This document shows positions 50,066-59,748 of a stretch of 64,000 nt of DNA, piece after piece; position 1 is the stretch's first letter, and each line of letters starts with the position of its first letter. This DNA is from Pseudaminobacter soli (ex Zhang et al. 2022) (GTDB lineage Bacteria; Pseudomonadota; Alphaproteobacteria; Rhizobiales; Rhizobiaceae), in assembly GCF_014595955.1 (NCBI RefSeq), contig NZ_JABVCF010000002.1, positions 124,001 to 188,000 on the forward strand. Direction: 5' to 3'. The notes beneath the pieces were generated by a model. It was not told the DNA's origin, made no database searches, and was given only the letters and a program-made list of their open reading frames with translations. The position numbers and the translations under genes were made by a program.

Positions 50066-51606
50066 TCGGCAGGAGCAGTCCTGAGGTCATTCTCCGTGGC
50101 GAGCGCTTCGATGCGAGGCCACAGGGGTGCGAGGCTTTGGGCGATGTCGCAGTGGAGCCGATAGCGCTCTTCGAGCTTTGCGCTTCGGTCGGCGTGAGGC
50201 TCATAGGTGCGACCGAGCCCAGCAAGATCGCGCGGGTCGTGGCGCGGCGAAGCGAACAGGCCGACGCCGGTTCCGGCGCAGAGTGCCACTCCCCAGGCGG
50301 CCGCTTCCTCGGTCTCGGTCACGGTGACCGGCAGGCCGAGCGCGTCGGCGAAGATCTGAGCGAAGACCGGGTTGCGCGAGATGCCGCCGGTCAGCCGGGC
50401 CTCATGCGGGTCAAAACCCTCTCGCAGCGCATCGACATGGACGCGGTGGTTGAAGGCGATCCCCTCGATGACCGCACGCAGCATGTCGCCCCGGTCGTGC
50501 CAGCCGCGTAGGCCGAGGAAGCCGGCGCTGGCCAGCGGCCCGTGCGGGGAGCCGAAAAGGTAGGGGTGAAAGAGCAGCGTGGAGGGCCGTGCCAGGGCAG
50601 CCTCGATTTCGGGCGCGACCACGGCGTGGATCGAACGCCCTTCGGCATCGGCTGAGCGCCGCTCGATGCCGCAAAGCTTGTCGAGGAACCAGTCGTAATT
50701 CGCGGCGGAGGCCGGCGAGATCGACATGTTGTTCCATTCGCCGGTGCGCAGGCCGTTGCGGCAGAACCAGCGGGCATCGACCTTCGGCGAGGCCGAGACC
50801 GTCTCATTGATCGAATAGGTGCCGGCGACGATCGCGACGACGCCCTCGCCGTAGCCGCCGGATCCGAGGGCGGAGGCAGTAACGTCATGCAGGCCGGCGA
50901 CGACAGGCGTTCCCGCCACAAGGCCTGTAAGCGCAGCGGCTTCGGCCGTGACCTTGCCCACAATTTCGTCAGGCCTTGCGATCGGGGGCAGGGCGGCGTG
51001 AAGAGCGTTCAGCCCGAACAGCGGCAGGATGTCGGCGCTGTAATTCTGGTTTTTCACGTCCGTGAAGGAGGTACTTGCTTCGGTCAGATCCGTGCCGATG
51101 GTGCCGGTCAGGCAGAAGCGCAGCCAGTCCTTGCAGGCGAGCACATGTCCGATCCTCGCGAAGCGCTCGGGCTCGTGATCGCGGATCCAGGCGAGAAGCG
51201 CAGAGGGGGCGGAGGCGTGCGGGACCTGGCCCGTACGCGAGAGAGCGGCGGCAGAAGTGCCGTCCTTCTCCCAGGCCGCCGCCATATCTCCGGCGCGGCT
51301 GTCGAGCGACAGCATGCCGTGCCCGAGCGGCTTTCGTTCGAAGTCAACAAGATAAAGCCCGTCGCCATGCGCAGTCGCCGCGACGGCGGCGATGTCGGAT
51401 GCGCTTCGACCCGACAGAGCGATCGCCTCGCTGATCGCCTCGGCCGTCGCCCGCCAGAGGCCGTTCATGTCGCGCTCGATATGCCTTGCCCGCGGGATGA
51501 TCTGGGGAACGCGCCGGCGTGCGACCGCCAGCGGCGTGCCGGTTTCGTCGAAGACGACGGCCTTGGTGACGGTCAGGCCATTATCGATTCCAAGAAGGCA
51601 GGGCAT
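50062..51606 (-). CDS. Second FGGY-family carbohydrate kinase (LyxK/xylulokinase-like)
   Basis: This 514-residue kinase starts MPCLLGIDNGLTVTKAVVFD and shows ERDMNGLWRATAEAI, GLYLVDFERKPLGHGMLSLDSRAG, CKDWLRFCLTG and VAGLHDVTASALGSGG, a pattern closer to L-xylulokinase LyxK than to the erythritol kinase encoded at 56.6 kb. It should phosphorylate a sugar or polyol entering through the adjacent transporter. It is coupled to the GlpD paralogue. The substrate is not identified. Confidence 0.85.
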   Translation of the reverse strand: MPCLLGIDNGLTVTKAVVFDETGTPLAVARRRVPQIIPRARHIERDMNGLWRATAEAISEAIALSGRSASDIAAVAATAHGDGLYLVDFERKPLGHGMLSLDSRAGDMAAAWEKDGTSAAALSRTGQVPHASAPSALLAWIRDHEPERFARIGHVLACKDWLRFCLTGTIGTDLTEASTSFTDVKNQNYSADILPLFGLNALHAALPPIARPDEIVGKVTAEAAALTGLVAGTPVVAGLHDVTASALGSGGYGEGVVAIVAGTYSINETVSASPKVDARWFCRNGLRTGEWNNMSISPASAANYDWFLDKLCGIERRSADAEGRSIHAVVAPEIEAALARPSTLLFHPYLFGSPHGPLASAGFLGLRGWHDRGDMLRAVIEGIAFNHRVHVDALREGFDPHEARLTGGISRNPVFAQIFADALGLPVTVTETEEAAAWGVALCAGTGVGLFASPRHDPRDLAGLGRTYEPHADRSAKLEERYRLHCDIAQSLAPLWPRIEALATENDLRTAPAE

Positions 51607-51748
51607 CGTGCGGACGGGAATCCCTTGATCTGCTGCCGGCTGGCCTCGGCACCCGTTCTGCGACGGGGCGATCACAGTGCCTGTTTGGAAGGCCTTCGGC
51701 TCTGAAGCAGGAGAGGGGCGCCGGTGTCCAGCGCCCCTCGAAGTGGTC

Positions 51749-52696
51749 TCACTCGGAGAGAGTGAAGGGTGCAGTGTACTTGTCGACATTGTCCTTGGTG
51801 ATGAGGACGCAGTCGAAGAGCTGCTTTTCGGAGTCGGCTCCGGTCTTGCCGGTCTTGATGAAGTTGTCGGCCTGGCGGACGGCCTCAGCCGAGAAGGTCG
51901 CAACCGGCTGCAGCACCGTGTATTGGAGTTCGCCGGTCTTGATGGCAGCCACGGCGTCGGGCGAGCCGTCGAAGCCGCCGACCTTCACCTGCTCGAGCTT
52001 GCCGGCTTCCTTCAGCGCGGCGATGGCGCCGAGCGCCATTTCGTCATTGCCGGAGATCACGCCGCTGATGTCCGGATGGGCCTGCAGCATCGACTGCATC
52101 TTCTGGTATCCCTGCGTGCGGTCCCAGTTGGCGACCTCCTGGGCGACCTTCTTCAGGTCGGGATACTGCGTCAGCACGGTCTCGTAGCCGTTCGAACGCG
52201 TTGCGGCGTTGTTGTCGGCCGGATTGCCGAACAGCTCGACGAAATTGCCCTTGTCGCCCACCATCTCGACCCACTGCTGCGCACCGAGCGCGGCGCCTTG
52301 GGCGTTGTTGGAAACGAGTTGCGCCTTTGCAAGACCATCCTGGTTGATCTCGGCATTGACCAGGAAGACCGGGATGCCGGCGTCGACGGCCTTCTTGACC
52401 GCGCCGATGGAGCCGTCGGCATTGGCCGGGTCGAGGATGATGGCGACCGACTTGTTGGTGATCGCCGTATCGATCAGCGTGCTCTCGGTGTTGGTGTCGC
52501 CCTTGTGGGCGCTGACCGAGGCCTGGTAGCCGAGCTCTTCGGCGGTCTTCTTGGCGACTTCGCCTTCCGTGAACCAGTACGGGTTGGCCGGATCGGTCAC
52601 GATGATGCTGATCAGCCCCTGCGCCCAGGCGTTGCCCGCCATCAGCGGCAAGGCCGCGGCGGCCATCAAGAACATCCTTCTCGTTGTGCTAAACAT
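51749..52696 (-). CDS. eryG: Sugar/polyol ABC transporter substrate-binding protein
   Basis: This 315-residue protein has a signal peptide (MFSTTRRMFLMAAAALPLMA, cleavage after AWA) and a periplasmic binding domain of the ribose/erythritol class (ISIIVTDPANPYWFTEG, ISGVISGNDEMALGAIAALKEAG, GFDGSPDAVAAIKTG). It would bind the polyol and deliver it to the permease. The position beside ery genes suggests EryG; direct binding is not shown. Confidence 0.85.
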   Translation of the reverse strand: MFSTTRRMFLMAAAALPLMAGNAWAQGLISIIVTDPANPYWFTEGEVAKKTAEELGYQASVSAHKGDTNTESTLIDTAITNKSVAIILDPANADGSIGAVKKAVDAGIPVFLVNAEINQDGLAKAQLVSNNAQGAALGAQQWVEMVGDKGNFVELFGNPADNNAATRSNGYETVLTQYPDLKKVAQEVANWDRTQGYQKMQSMLQAHPDISGVISGNDEMALGAIAALKEAGKLEQVKVGGFDGSPDAVAAIKTGELQYTVLQPVATFSAEAVRQADNFIKTGKTGADSEKQLFDCVLITKDNVDKYTAPFTLSE

Positions 52697-52811
52697 GTCT
52701 CACTTACTCCCCTAATGGATTGACACGATCGCCGATGATGTTCGGCTTTCTTTTCCGATGACGATGGGCAGGTCCGGTTCCGTCACGGAGAAGCTGGTTT
52801 TGGGGGCGGCG

Positions 52812-53876
52812 CTATTTCGTTGCTCCGCGGCGGCCCCGGTATTGGATCGAGTTCAGAAGCACAGCGAGCACGATGACGGCGCCGGTAAAGACCGTCTGCC
52901 AGTATGAGGACACGCCGATGATGACGAGGCCGTCCGACAGGAAGCCGATGACGAAGGCTCCGAGCATCGTGCCCCTTACGTTGCCGCGTCCTCCGGTCAG
53001 GGCAGCGCCGCCGATGACGACCGCGGCGATCGCGGTGAGTTCGTACGTCGTGCCCGCCGTCGGGCCAGCCGACGTCAACTGTGAGGCAAGCACCAGGCCG
53101 GCCACCGCAGACAGCATCCCGGACAGCGTGTAGACCGTTACCTTCACGCGCTTGACCGGCACGCCGGAAAGATCGGCAGCGCGCTCGTTTCCGCCCGAGG
53201 CATAGAGCCACCGCCCGAACGAGGAGCGGCTGAGCACGATACCAGCTACGATGGCGATAGCGGCCAGGACCAGAACGCTGATCGGTATGCCGAACAGTCG
53301 GTTGAAGCCCAGCCAGTCAAAACCTGTATTGCCCAGTTCCGGCCGGCCGGCGAGGTTGTTGTAGGTGAGGCCGTTGGTCATGAGCAGCGCGAAGCCGCGG
53401 GCGACATACATCACGCCCAGCGTGGCCACGAAGGCAGGCACGCGGAAATATGCAACCAGGACGCCGTTTACGGCTCCGATCAAGGCGCCCAGCGCGCAGG
53501 TCAAAACCACCACTGCCCAGACGGGCGGATAGAGTATGACGCCGAAGACATGCAGTTCCACACCTTGCATGAAGAATCCGGCCACGACGCCGCACAATGC
53601 GAGGATGGAGCCTACCGAGAGGTCGATGCCGCCGTTCAGGACGACGAACAGCATGCCGATAGCCAGGATGCCATAGATCGCCACGTGCGATGCCATGATC
53701 AGGAAGTTGCTCGCCGTGAAATAGTTGGGCGAGAGATACGAGAACACCGCGATGATCAGGATGAGGGCGAAGAACGCCCGGCCCTCGAGCAGCAGCTTGC
53801 CGAGGCTGAGCCTGTTTTTGTTCCCCTTCACCGGGCTAGAGACGCCATTCGCGCTGGTGTCCGTCATTATTGTCAC
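52812..53876 (-). CDS. eryF: Sugar/polyol ABC transporter permease
   Basis: This 354-residue permease has the RbsC-type helices and the loop motif GGIDLSVGSILALCGVV and later AVVIGGAALTGGRGNVRGT. It forms the membrane channel with the adjacent ATPase. Start is one of two in-frame ATGs (MTIMTDTS). Confidence 0.88.
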   Translation of the reverse strand: MTIMTDTSANGVSSPVKGNKNRLSLGKLLLEGRAFFALILIIAVFSYLSPNYFTASNFLIMASHVAIYGILAIGMLFVVLNGGIDLSVGSILALCGVVAGFFMQGVELHVFGVILYPPVWAVVVLTCALGALIGAVNGVLVAYFRVPAFVATLGVMYVARGFALLMTNGLTYNNLAGRPELGNTGFDWLGFNRLFGIPISVLVLAAIAIVAGIVLSRSSFGRWLYASGGNERAADLSGVPVKRVKVTVYTLSGMLSAVAGLVLASQLTSAGPTAGTTYELTAIAAVVIGGAALTGGRGNVRGTMLGAFVIGFLSDGLVIIGVSSYWQTVFTGAVIVLAVLLNSIQYRGRRGATK

Positions 53877-53898
53877 GTCTCCCTAGGGACCGGCTCGA

Positions 53899-55458
53899 TC
53901 AGGCGGCGACTGCTTCGCCGGAAGCGGCCATGATCTTTTCTTTGGTGACGTCCGCGCTGAATTCCGCCGAAATCCGGCCGCGGCTCATGATGATGATGCG
54001 ATGGGCGATGGACAGGCATTCGCCGACCTCGGACGTCGTGAAGATGACCGCCTGACCCCGCTTGGCGCGATCCGAAAGGATGCGGAACACCTCCGCCTTC
54101 GCCCCGATGTCGATACCGCGGCTGGGCTCGTCGAGCAGGATCACCTTCGGATCGGTGGCGAGCATCTTGCCGATGACGACCTTCTGCTGGTTACCGCCCG
54201 ACAGCGATCCGATCGCGGCTTCCGGCCCGTCGGTCTTCACGGTGACGTCGCGTATCGAATTGGCGATCAGCGCGCGCTCGAGCTTCTTGGAGGTGAAGAT
54301 CCCGCGCGTGAATTCCATGATGGAGGCGAGCGAGAGGTTCTCTCCGACGCTCATCGTCTGGACCAGCCCGTCACGCTGGCGGTCCTCCGGCACAAGCGCC
54401 AGGCCGCGCGAAATGCGTTCGCCAATGCTGAGATGGGATATCTCCTGCCCGGCCAGAACGATCTGACCCGAGGAGGCTCGCACTCGGCCGGCGATCGTCT
54501 CCAGGAGTTCCGTTCGCCCCGCGCCCATCAGGCCATAGATGCAGACAATCTCGCCGGCCCTCACGTCGAGCGAAAGGCGGTCGACCACATTGAAGCCGGC
54601 GCCGGATTCGCTAGGCACCGTAAGCTCTCTCACCGACAAGGCGACGTCACCGAACTCGTATCCGCCCGGCGGTGTTCCCAGATCGTAGTTCTCGCCCACC
54701 ATGTTGCGCACGATCCATTCCAGGTCGATCTCGGCGCGAGGTGCGTAGGCGGTCATCGCTCCGTCGCGCAGTACGACGGCATGGTCGGTGATCTGCAGGG
54801 CCTCTTCCAGGTGGTGCGAGATGTAGACGATCGACACGCCCTTCGACGTCAGGTCCCGGATGACCTTGAACAATACCTCCACCTCGGTGGCGGACAGGGC
54901 GGACGTGGGTTCGTCCATGATCAGGATACGGCTGTCGATCGACAGGGCGCGGGCGATCTCCACGATCTGCTGCTGGCCAAGGCGCAGTTCCTCGACCGGG
55001 GTGAGGGGATCGATATCCTCCTCCAGTTCCTCCATCAGCCCGCGGACCTGCCGCTCTTCCTCGGCATAGTTCACGCCGGTCGGGCCCATGATCTCGCGGC
55101 CCATGAAGATGTTGTCGCGGACCGACAGGTTCGGCGCCAGGCTGAGTTCCTGATGGATAATGGAGATGCCGCGGTCGCGCGCATCCGTCGAGGACGAGAA
55201 GATGACGGGCTTTCCGTCCAGGATGATCTCGCCGGAGCTCGGCTGCACGATGCCCGACAGGACCTTCATCAGCGTCGACTTGCCAGCGCCGTTTTCGCCG
55301 AACAGCGTGGTGACCTGGCCGCGGTGGATGTCGAAGTTGACGCCCTTCAGCGCCTGGATGCTGCCGTAGTTCTTGGCGACGTGGCGGGCCGCCAGAACGA
55401 CCTCGCGCACATCAGGCTTCGCCAACGGCACATCGCTCAATCCCGGTGCGGCGCTCAT
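53899..55458 (-). CDS. eryE: Sugar/polyol ABC transporter ATP-binding protein
   Basis: This 519-residue protein has two fused ABC domains (RbsA type): Walker A GENGAGKS near residue 54, Walker B ILIMDEPTSAL, and a second domain with GLMGAGRTEL and SLSGGNQQKVVIGK. It energises import. It overlaps the DUF2291 gene by 4 bases. Confidence 0.9.
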   Translation of the reverse strand: MSAAPGLSDVPLAKPDVREVVLAARHVAKNYGSIQALKGVNFDIHRGQVTTLFGENGAGKSTLMKVLSGIVQPSSGEIILDGKPVIFSSSTDARDRGISIIHQELSLAPNLSVRDNIFMGREIMGPTGVNYAEEERQVRGLMEELEEDIDPLTPVEELRLGQQQIVEIARALSIDSRILIMDEPTSALSATEVEVLFKVIRDLTSKGVSIVYISHHLEEALQITDHAVVLRDGAMTAYAPRAEIDLEWIVRNMVGENYDLGTPPGGYEFGDVALSVRELTVPSESGAGFNVVDRLSLDVRAGEIVCIYGLMGAGRTELLETIAGRVRASSGQIVLAGQEISHLSIGERISRGLALVPEDRQRDGLVQTMSVGENLSLASIMEFTRGIFTSKKLERALIANSIRDVTVKTDGPEAAIGSLSGGNQQKVVIGKMLATDPKVILLDEPSRGIDIGAKAEVFRILSDRAKRGQAVIFTTSEVGECLSIAHRIIIMSRGRISAEFSADVTKEKIMAASGEAVAA

Positions 55459-56105
55459 TTGACGGTCACCTTCGACGGGGTGATCAGCCAGTTCTTCGGA
55501 TTGATCAGGCGGAAGACGCCGACGATCTCGACCGTCTTGCCGGACAGGTTCGCCGTGTCGATCGGATCGAGTACGTCCTTCTTCATCGCGCGATTGATGC
55601 CCGATCCGGCGTTCTGGTACTCGATCTGGTTCTTGAACTGCCCGAACTCGATATTGCCCGCAGCGTCACGCAAGTCCGTGCCGTTAATGGCTGGCCCGGT
55701 CTGCACGCGGATGCCGATTTCGGAGGGGACGCCCTCGACCTTGACGTCGTAGACGCCGGACTTGGCCTCGCCCAACACGCCGGTCAGCCGGACAGGCATG
55801 ATGGCGCCTGTGGAGGAAGCGGTCCCGAACTTCTCTGCCGTCGCCTTCTTATCGGCCAGCAAGGCGGGCCCAAGCGTCGCTGCATCTTGCGCGCGCTCGG
55901 TGATGGACGCCTGGATGGCCGGGAACTTCTCCTCGCCGAACTTGTCAGGTGAGAAGGCCTGCTGGCGCACATCGCCCTCAGAGCCGATCTTCACGACGGT
56001 CGTGTCAAGAGCTATGCCCGCCAGCACGGCGATGCCGACGACAATGCCGATCATCAATCCCCGACGCGGCGTCGCGGGTGCCCTCGGGACTGTGGTGGTG
56101 CTCAT
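55455..56105 (-). CDS. DUF2291 family protein, first gene of the transporter operon
   Basis: This 216-residue protein has one N-terminal membrane helix (GLMIGIVVGIAVLAGIAL) and a periplasmic domain matching DUF2291, a family seen next to polyol/sugar ABC transporters in Rhizobiales. Function is unknown; a transport-related role in the periplasm is an inference from position. Its end overlaps the ATPase gene. Confidence 0.8.
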   Translation of the reverse strand: MSTTTVPRAPATPRRGLMIGIVVGIAVLAGIALDTTVVKIGSEGDVRQQAFSPDKFGEEKFPAIQASITERAQDAATLGPALLADKKATAEKFGTASSTGAIMPVRLTGVLGEAKSGVYDVKVEGVPSEIGIRVQTGPAINGTDLRDAAGNIEFGQFKNQIEYQNAGSGINRAMKKDVLDPIDTANLSGKTVEIVGVFRLINPKNWLITPSKVTVK

Positions 56106-56566
56106 TGCGCAGCCTCAACTTTCCGGAAGGATGGAAGGGTATCGCGAATGCCATCTGCTTGCAGCAGCCGCAGCGCGTGGGTGGCCGCGCCAGCCATACC
56201 AAGTGAGTGCGAGAGCAGGCCAAGCGCAATTCGACGCATCCGCATGGTCAGCCCTGGAACCGCCGAACTGGATTCACCTTCTTCGCTCCGCCCTTGAATG
56301 GAGACATTTCCGGCCTGCACGCTCGGCAGGGCCTCTGTCTCTCTGTGGGTTTCGCACCAGCGGGCGTTCCCACCAATGCGGCTCGGAGCCTAACTGAAAA
56401 AAATTGCTGTGTCTGCAAAAAAAATCAGTAGTGCCGGGAAGTTTATGTTATAAGCGGCAAGGCCGAGCGTTCGCTCCCGCGGGTGCACCGGCCCAGGTGC
56501 TCGGCAGCACCATCGCGGAGCCTCGGTTTGGATATCGGAGGAGGCCGATGATCGGCAGGAATTTGC
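56106..56566. other. 461-base divergent control region of the polyol locus
   Basis: This gap separates the divergent DUF2291-transporter operon from eryA. Its right third is A/T-rich compared with its surroundings and contains the dyad described separately. No convincing gene is present in it; the control region should hold two promoters and the EryD operators. Confidence 0.6.
56394..56453 (+). promoter_or_regulatory. Candidate EryD operator / eryA promoter
   Basis: TTGCTG-TGT-CTGCAA (56404-56418) is a near-perfect dyad with one mismatch, nested inside CTGA and TCAG (56394-56397, 56425-56428). A second small dyad TTAT-GTT-ATAA (56443-56453) follows and could be a -10 region. These A/T-rich sites stand out in the GC-rich gap. 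EryD is a SorC/DeoR-type regulator, and the assignment is inferred. Confidence 0.4.
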
Positions 56567-58168
56567 ATGGCCGGCAATGACATTCTGATCGGCATCGACG
56601 CAGGCACTTCCGTCATCAAGGCAGTTGCCTTCGATCTCGCGGGCCATCAGATTGCTTCGGCAGCCGTGCCCAACCGCTATCTCGCCGGCCCTGACGGTGC
56701 CGTTACGCAGTCTCTTCCGCAGACCTGGGCAGATTGCGTCAGCGCGCTGAGAGGCCTGGCCGAGAAGGTGGACGGCCTGGCCACGCGCACTGCGGCCATC
56801 GCCGTGACGGCCCAGGGCGATGGAACCTGGCTGGTTGGAAAGGCCAACGAGCCGGTCACGGACGCCTGGTTGTGGCTCGACGCGCGAGCCGCGAGCACGG
56901 TCGAGGCGCTTGCCGGAGGTCCGCTCGGCCGAGCCCGCTTCGAGGCCACCGGCACGGGGCTCAACACGTGCCAACAGGGCAGCCAGATGGCGCATATGGA
57001 GCGCCATCTGCCGGAGTTTCTGGATCGCGCCGAGGTGGCGCTGCACTGCAAGGACTGGCTTTATCTCAATCTCACCGGCGTGCGGGCGACGGATCCGTCC
57101 GAGGCGAGCTTCACCTTCGGCAATTTCCGCAACCGCCGGTACGACGACACCGTGATAGAGGCGCTCGGGTTGCGAAGGCGCAAGGGCCTGCTCCCGGAGA
57201 TCATTGACGGAACGCTGGTCACGCACCCGCTGGCCGACGAGGCCGCAGCAGCGACGGGACTGCGCGCCGGAACGCCTGTCTCGCTCGGCTATGTGGACAT
57301 GGTGATGACCGCGCTTGGCGCCGGTGTTGTCGGCGGGAGCGGTGATGCGGCCTGCTCAATCGTCGGCTCGACCGGCGTCCACATGCGCGCCAAACATGTC
57401 GACGAAGTGTACCTCAACGCGGAAGGCACGGGCTACGTGATCGCCCTTCCCATCCCGGGCGTGGTCACGCAGGTCCAGACCAACATGGCCACCACGCTCA
57501 ACATCGACTGGGTGCTTGGCCTCGCCGCGGACATACTGCGTGACATGGGTGAGGAGGTGCAGCACCGCGACCTGGTCGGCCGCCTTGAGGGCTGGCTTGC
57601 GGCCAGCGCCCCCGGCCAACTGGTCTATCATCCCTACATCTCCGAGGCTGGCGAACGTGGGCCCTTCGTCAACGCCAACGCGCGCGCGGGATTCGTCGGC
57701 CTATCGGTCAATCATCGCTATGCCGACGTCGTGCGCGCCGTGGTCGAAGGGCTCGGCATGGCCATGCGCGACTGCTATGCGGCCATGGGCGATCTGCCTC
57801 CCGAAATCCGTCTGTCCGGCGGCGCCGCCCGCTCCAAGGGCCTGCGCGGCATCCTGTCTGCGGCAACGCATGCATCGGTAAGGGTGTCGTCGCGCGAGGA
57901 GGCCGGCGCGGCGGGAGCCGCCATGATGGCCGCCGTCGCCATCGGCGCCTATCCCGACATGCACGCCTGCATCGCTGAATGGGTCACCCCGCTCCTCAGT
58001 CCGTCCGAGGCGCCGGACCCAGCCCTGGTGCCCGTCTACGACCAGATTTTTCCTGCCTTCAGTGCTGCACGACAGGGTCTTTTACCCGCCTGGGACGCAC
58101 TGGCCTCCACGCGCCGCGGCAGAGCCGTCGCCTCTGGCGAGGCATCCTCCCAAGGAGCCAAGGAATGA
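56567..58168 (+). CDS. eryA: Erythritol kinase
   Basis: This 533-residue FGGY-type kinase starts MAGNDILIGIDAGTSVIKAVAFD and shows GDGTWLVGKANEPVTDAWLW, CKDWLYLNLTG and GGAARSKGLRGIL near the C-terminus. It would phosphorylate erythritol. The gene order eryA-B-C-D-H-I matches Brucella. Its TGA overlaps the eryB ATG by 4 bases. No other kinase motif is missing. Confidence 0.88.
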   Translation: MAGNDILIGIDAGTSVIKAVAFDLAGHQIASAAVPNRYLAGPDGAVTQSLPQTWADCVSALRGLAEKVDGLATRTAAIAVTAQGDGTWLVGKANEPVTDAWLWLDARAASTVEALAGGPLGRARFEATGTGLNTCQQGSQMAHMERHLPEFLDRAEVALHCKDWLYLNLTGVRATDPSEASFTFGNFRNRRYDDTVIEALGLRRRKGLLPEIIDGTLVTHPLADEAAAATGLRAGTPVSLGYVDMVMTALGAGVVGGSGDAACSIVGSTGVHMRAKHVDEVYLNAEGTGYVIALPIPGVVTQVQTNMATTLNIDWVLGLAADILRDMGEEVQHRDLVGRLEGWLAASAPGQLVYHPYISEAGERGPFVNANARAGFVGLSVNHRYADVVRAVVEGLGMAMRDCYAAMGDLPPEIRLSGGAARSKGLRGILSAATHASVRVSSREEAGAAGAAMMAAVAIGAYPDMHACIAEWVTPLLSPSEAPDPALVPVYDQIFPAFSAARQGLLPAWDALASTRRGRAVASGEASSQGAKE

Positions 58169-59682
58169 GCATCGAGTCCGGGATTATAGACCTCTTCGTG
58201 ATCGGCGGCGGCATCAACGGCGCGGGCATTGCACGTGACGCGGCCGGCCGTGGTCTTTCGGTCGTGCTCTGCGAGAAGGACGACCTCGCGCAGGGTACCT
58301 CCTCGCGCTCGGGCAAGCTGGTGCATGGCGGTCTGCGCTACCTCGAATATTACGAGTTCCGCCTCGTGCGCGAGGCGCTGATCGAGCGCGAGGTGCTGAT
58401 GAACGCCGCACCTCACATCATCTGGCCGATGCGCTTCGTACTGCCGCACAGCCCGCAGGACCGCCCAGCCTGGCTCGTGCGTCTCGGGCTGTTCCTCTAC
58501 GACCATCTCGGCGGCCGCAAGAAGCTGCCGGGCACGCGCACGCTCGATCTCAAGCGCGACCCAGAGGGGGCGCCACTGCTCGACCAGTACACAAAAGGCT
58601 TCGAATATTCCGATTGCTGGGTCGACGATGCGCGCCTCGTTGTGCTGAACGCCGTCGAAGCCGCCGAGAAGGGAGCCGAGGTGCTGACCCGCACGGCCGC
58701 GACCTCGGCGCGCCGCGAGAACGGCGCCTGGACCATAACGACGAAGCATTCGGTGACGGGCGAGACCCGCACTTTTCGCGCGCGCTGCATCGTGAATGCG
58801 GCGGGACCGTGGGTGTCCGATGTGATCGGACGCGTCGCCGGCTCCAACTCGACGCGCAACGTCCGGCTGGTGAAGGGCAGCCATATCATCGTGCCGAAGT
58901 TCTGGCAGGGCGCGAACGCCTATCTCGTGCAGAACCATGACAAGCGCGTCATCTTCATCAATCCCTATGAGGGCGACAAGGCGCTGATCGGCACGACCGA
59001 CATCGCTTATGAGGGCCGCGCCGAGGACGTGCAGGCGGATGAGGGCGAGATCGAATATCTGATCGCGGCCGTGAACCGCTACTTCAAGGAGAAGCTGCGG
59101 CGCGAGGACGTGCTGTATTCCTTCTCCGGCGTGCGTCCGCTGTTCGACGACGGCAAGGGCAATCCCTCGGCCGTGACGCGCGACTATGTCTTCGACCTCG
59201 ACGAGACGGGCGGCGTGCCGCTCCTCAATGTCTTCGGCGGCAAGATCACCACCTTCCGCGAATTGGCGGAGCGCGGCATGCGCCGGCTCGACAAGGTTTT
59301 CCCGAAGATGGGCGGCGACTGGACGGAAAAGGCGCCTTTGCCGGGCGGCGAGATCCCGAACGCCGACTACGAGAACTTCTTCAACGCCATGCGCACGACG
59401 TATCCTTGGATGCCGCGCAAGCTCGTGCAGCACTACGGCCGGCTCTACGGCGCACGCACCAAGGATGTCGTGAAAGGCGCGGCCAGCCTTGACGGGCTCG
59501 GCCGCCATTTCGGTGGGCTCTTCTATGAAGCCGAGGCACGCTACCTCGTCGACAAGGAGTGGGCGCAGACGCCTGATGACATCCTCAAGCGCCGCACGAA
59601 GCATTACCTGTACCTGAGCGAGGCCGAGCAGGCCGCATTCGCGGCGTGGTTCGAAGCCCAGCGCTTCGCGCACGCCGCGTGA
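58165..59682 (+). CDS. eryB: Erythritol-phosphate dehydrogenase, GlpD family
   Basis: This 505-residue FAD enzyme has LFVIGGGINGAGIARDAAGRGL, GTSSRSGKLVHGGLRYLEYYEFRLV and a FAD-site ARCIVNAAGPWVSDV, as in GlpD. In Brucella EryB oxidises the erythritol phosphate to an erythrulose phosphate. It is coupled to eryA. Confidence 0.88.
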   Translation: MSIESGIIDLFVIGGGINGAGIARDAAGRGLSVVLCEKDDLAQGTSSRSGKLVHGGLRYLEYYEFRLVREALIEREVLMNAAPHIIWPMRFVLPHSPQDRPAWLVRLGLFLYDHLGGRKKLPGTRTLDLKRDPEGAPLLDQYTKGFEYSDCWVDDARLVVLNAVEAAEKGAEVLTRTAATSARRENGAWTITTKHSVTGETRTFRARCIVNAAGPWVSDVIGRVAGSNSTRNVRLVKGSHIIVPKFWQGANAYLVQNHDKRVIFINPYEGDKALIGTTDIAYEGRAEDVQADEGEIEYLIAAVNRYFKEKLRREDVLYSFSGVRPLFDDGKGNPSAVTRDYVFDLDETGGVPLLNVFGGKITTFRELAERGMRRLDKVFPKMGGDWTEKAPLPGGEIPNADYENFFNAMRTTYPWMPRKLVQHYGRLYGARTKDVVKGAASLDGLGRHFGGLFYEAEARYLVDKEWAQTPDDILKRRTKHYLYLSEAEQAAFAAWFEAQRFAHAA

Positions 59683-59748
59683 GAGCAGAGGCGGGAGGGC
59701 ATACTCCCGCCCGTGGAATTTGGACCACCATAGATTTCGGATTTCGAT

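Noticed and set aside
58036-59673. Minus-strand 545-codon frame
   Set aside because: Antisense shadow of eryB, no motifs.
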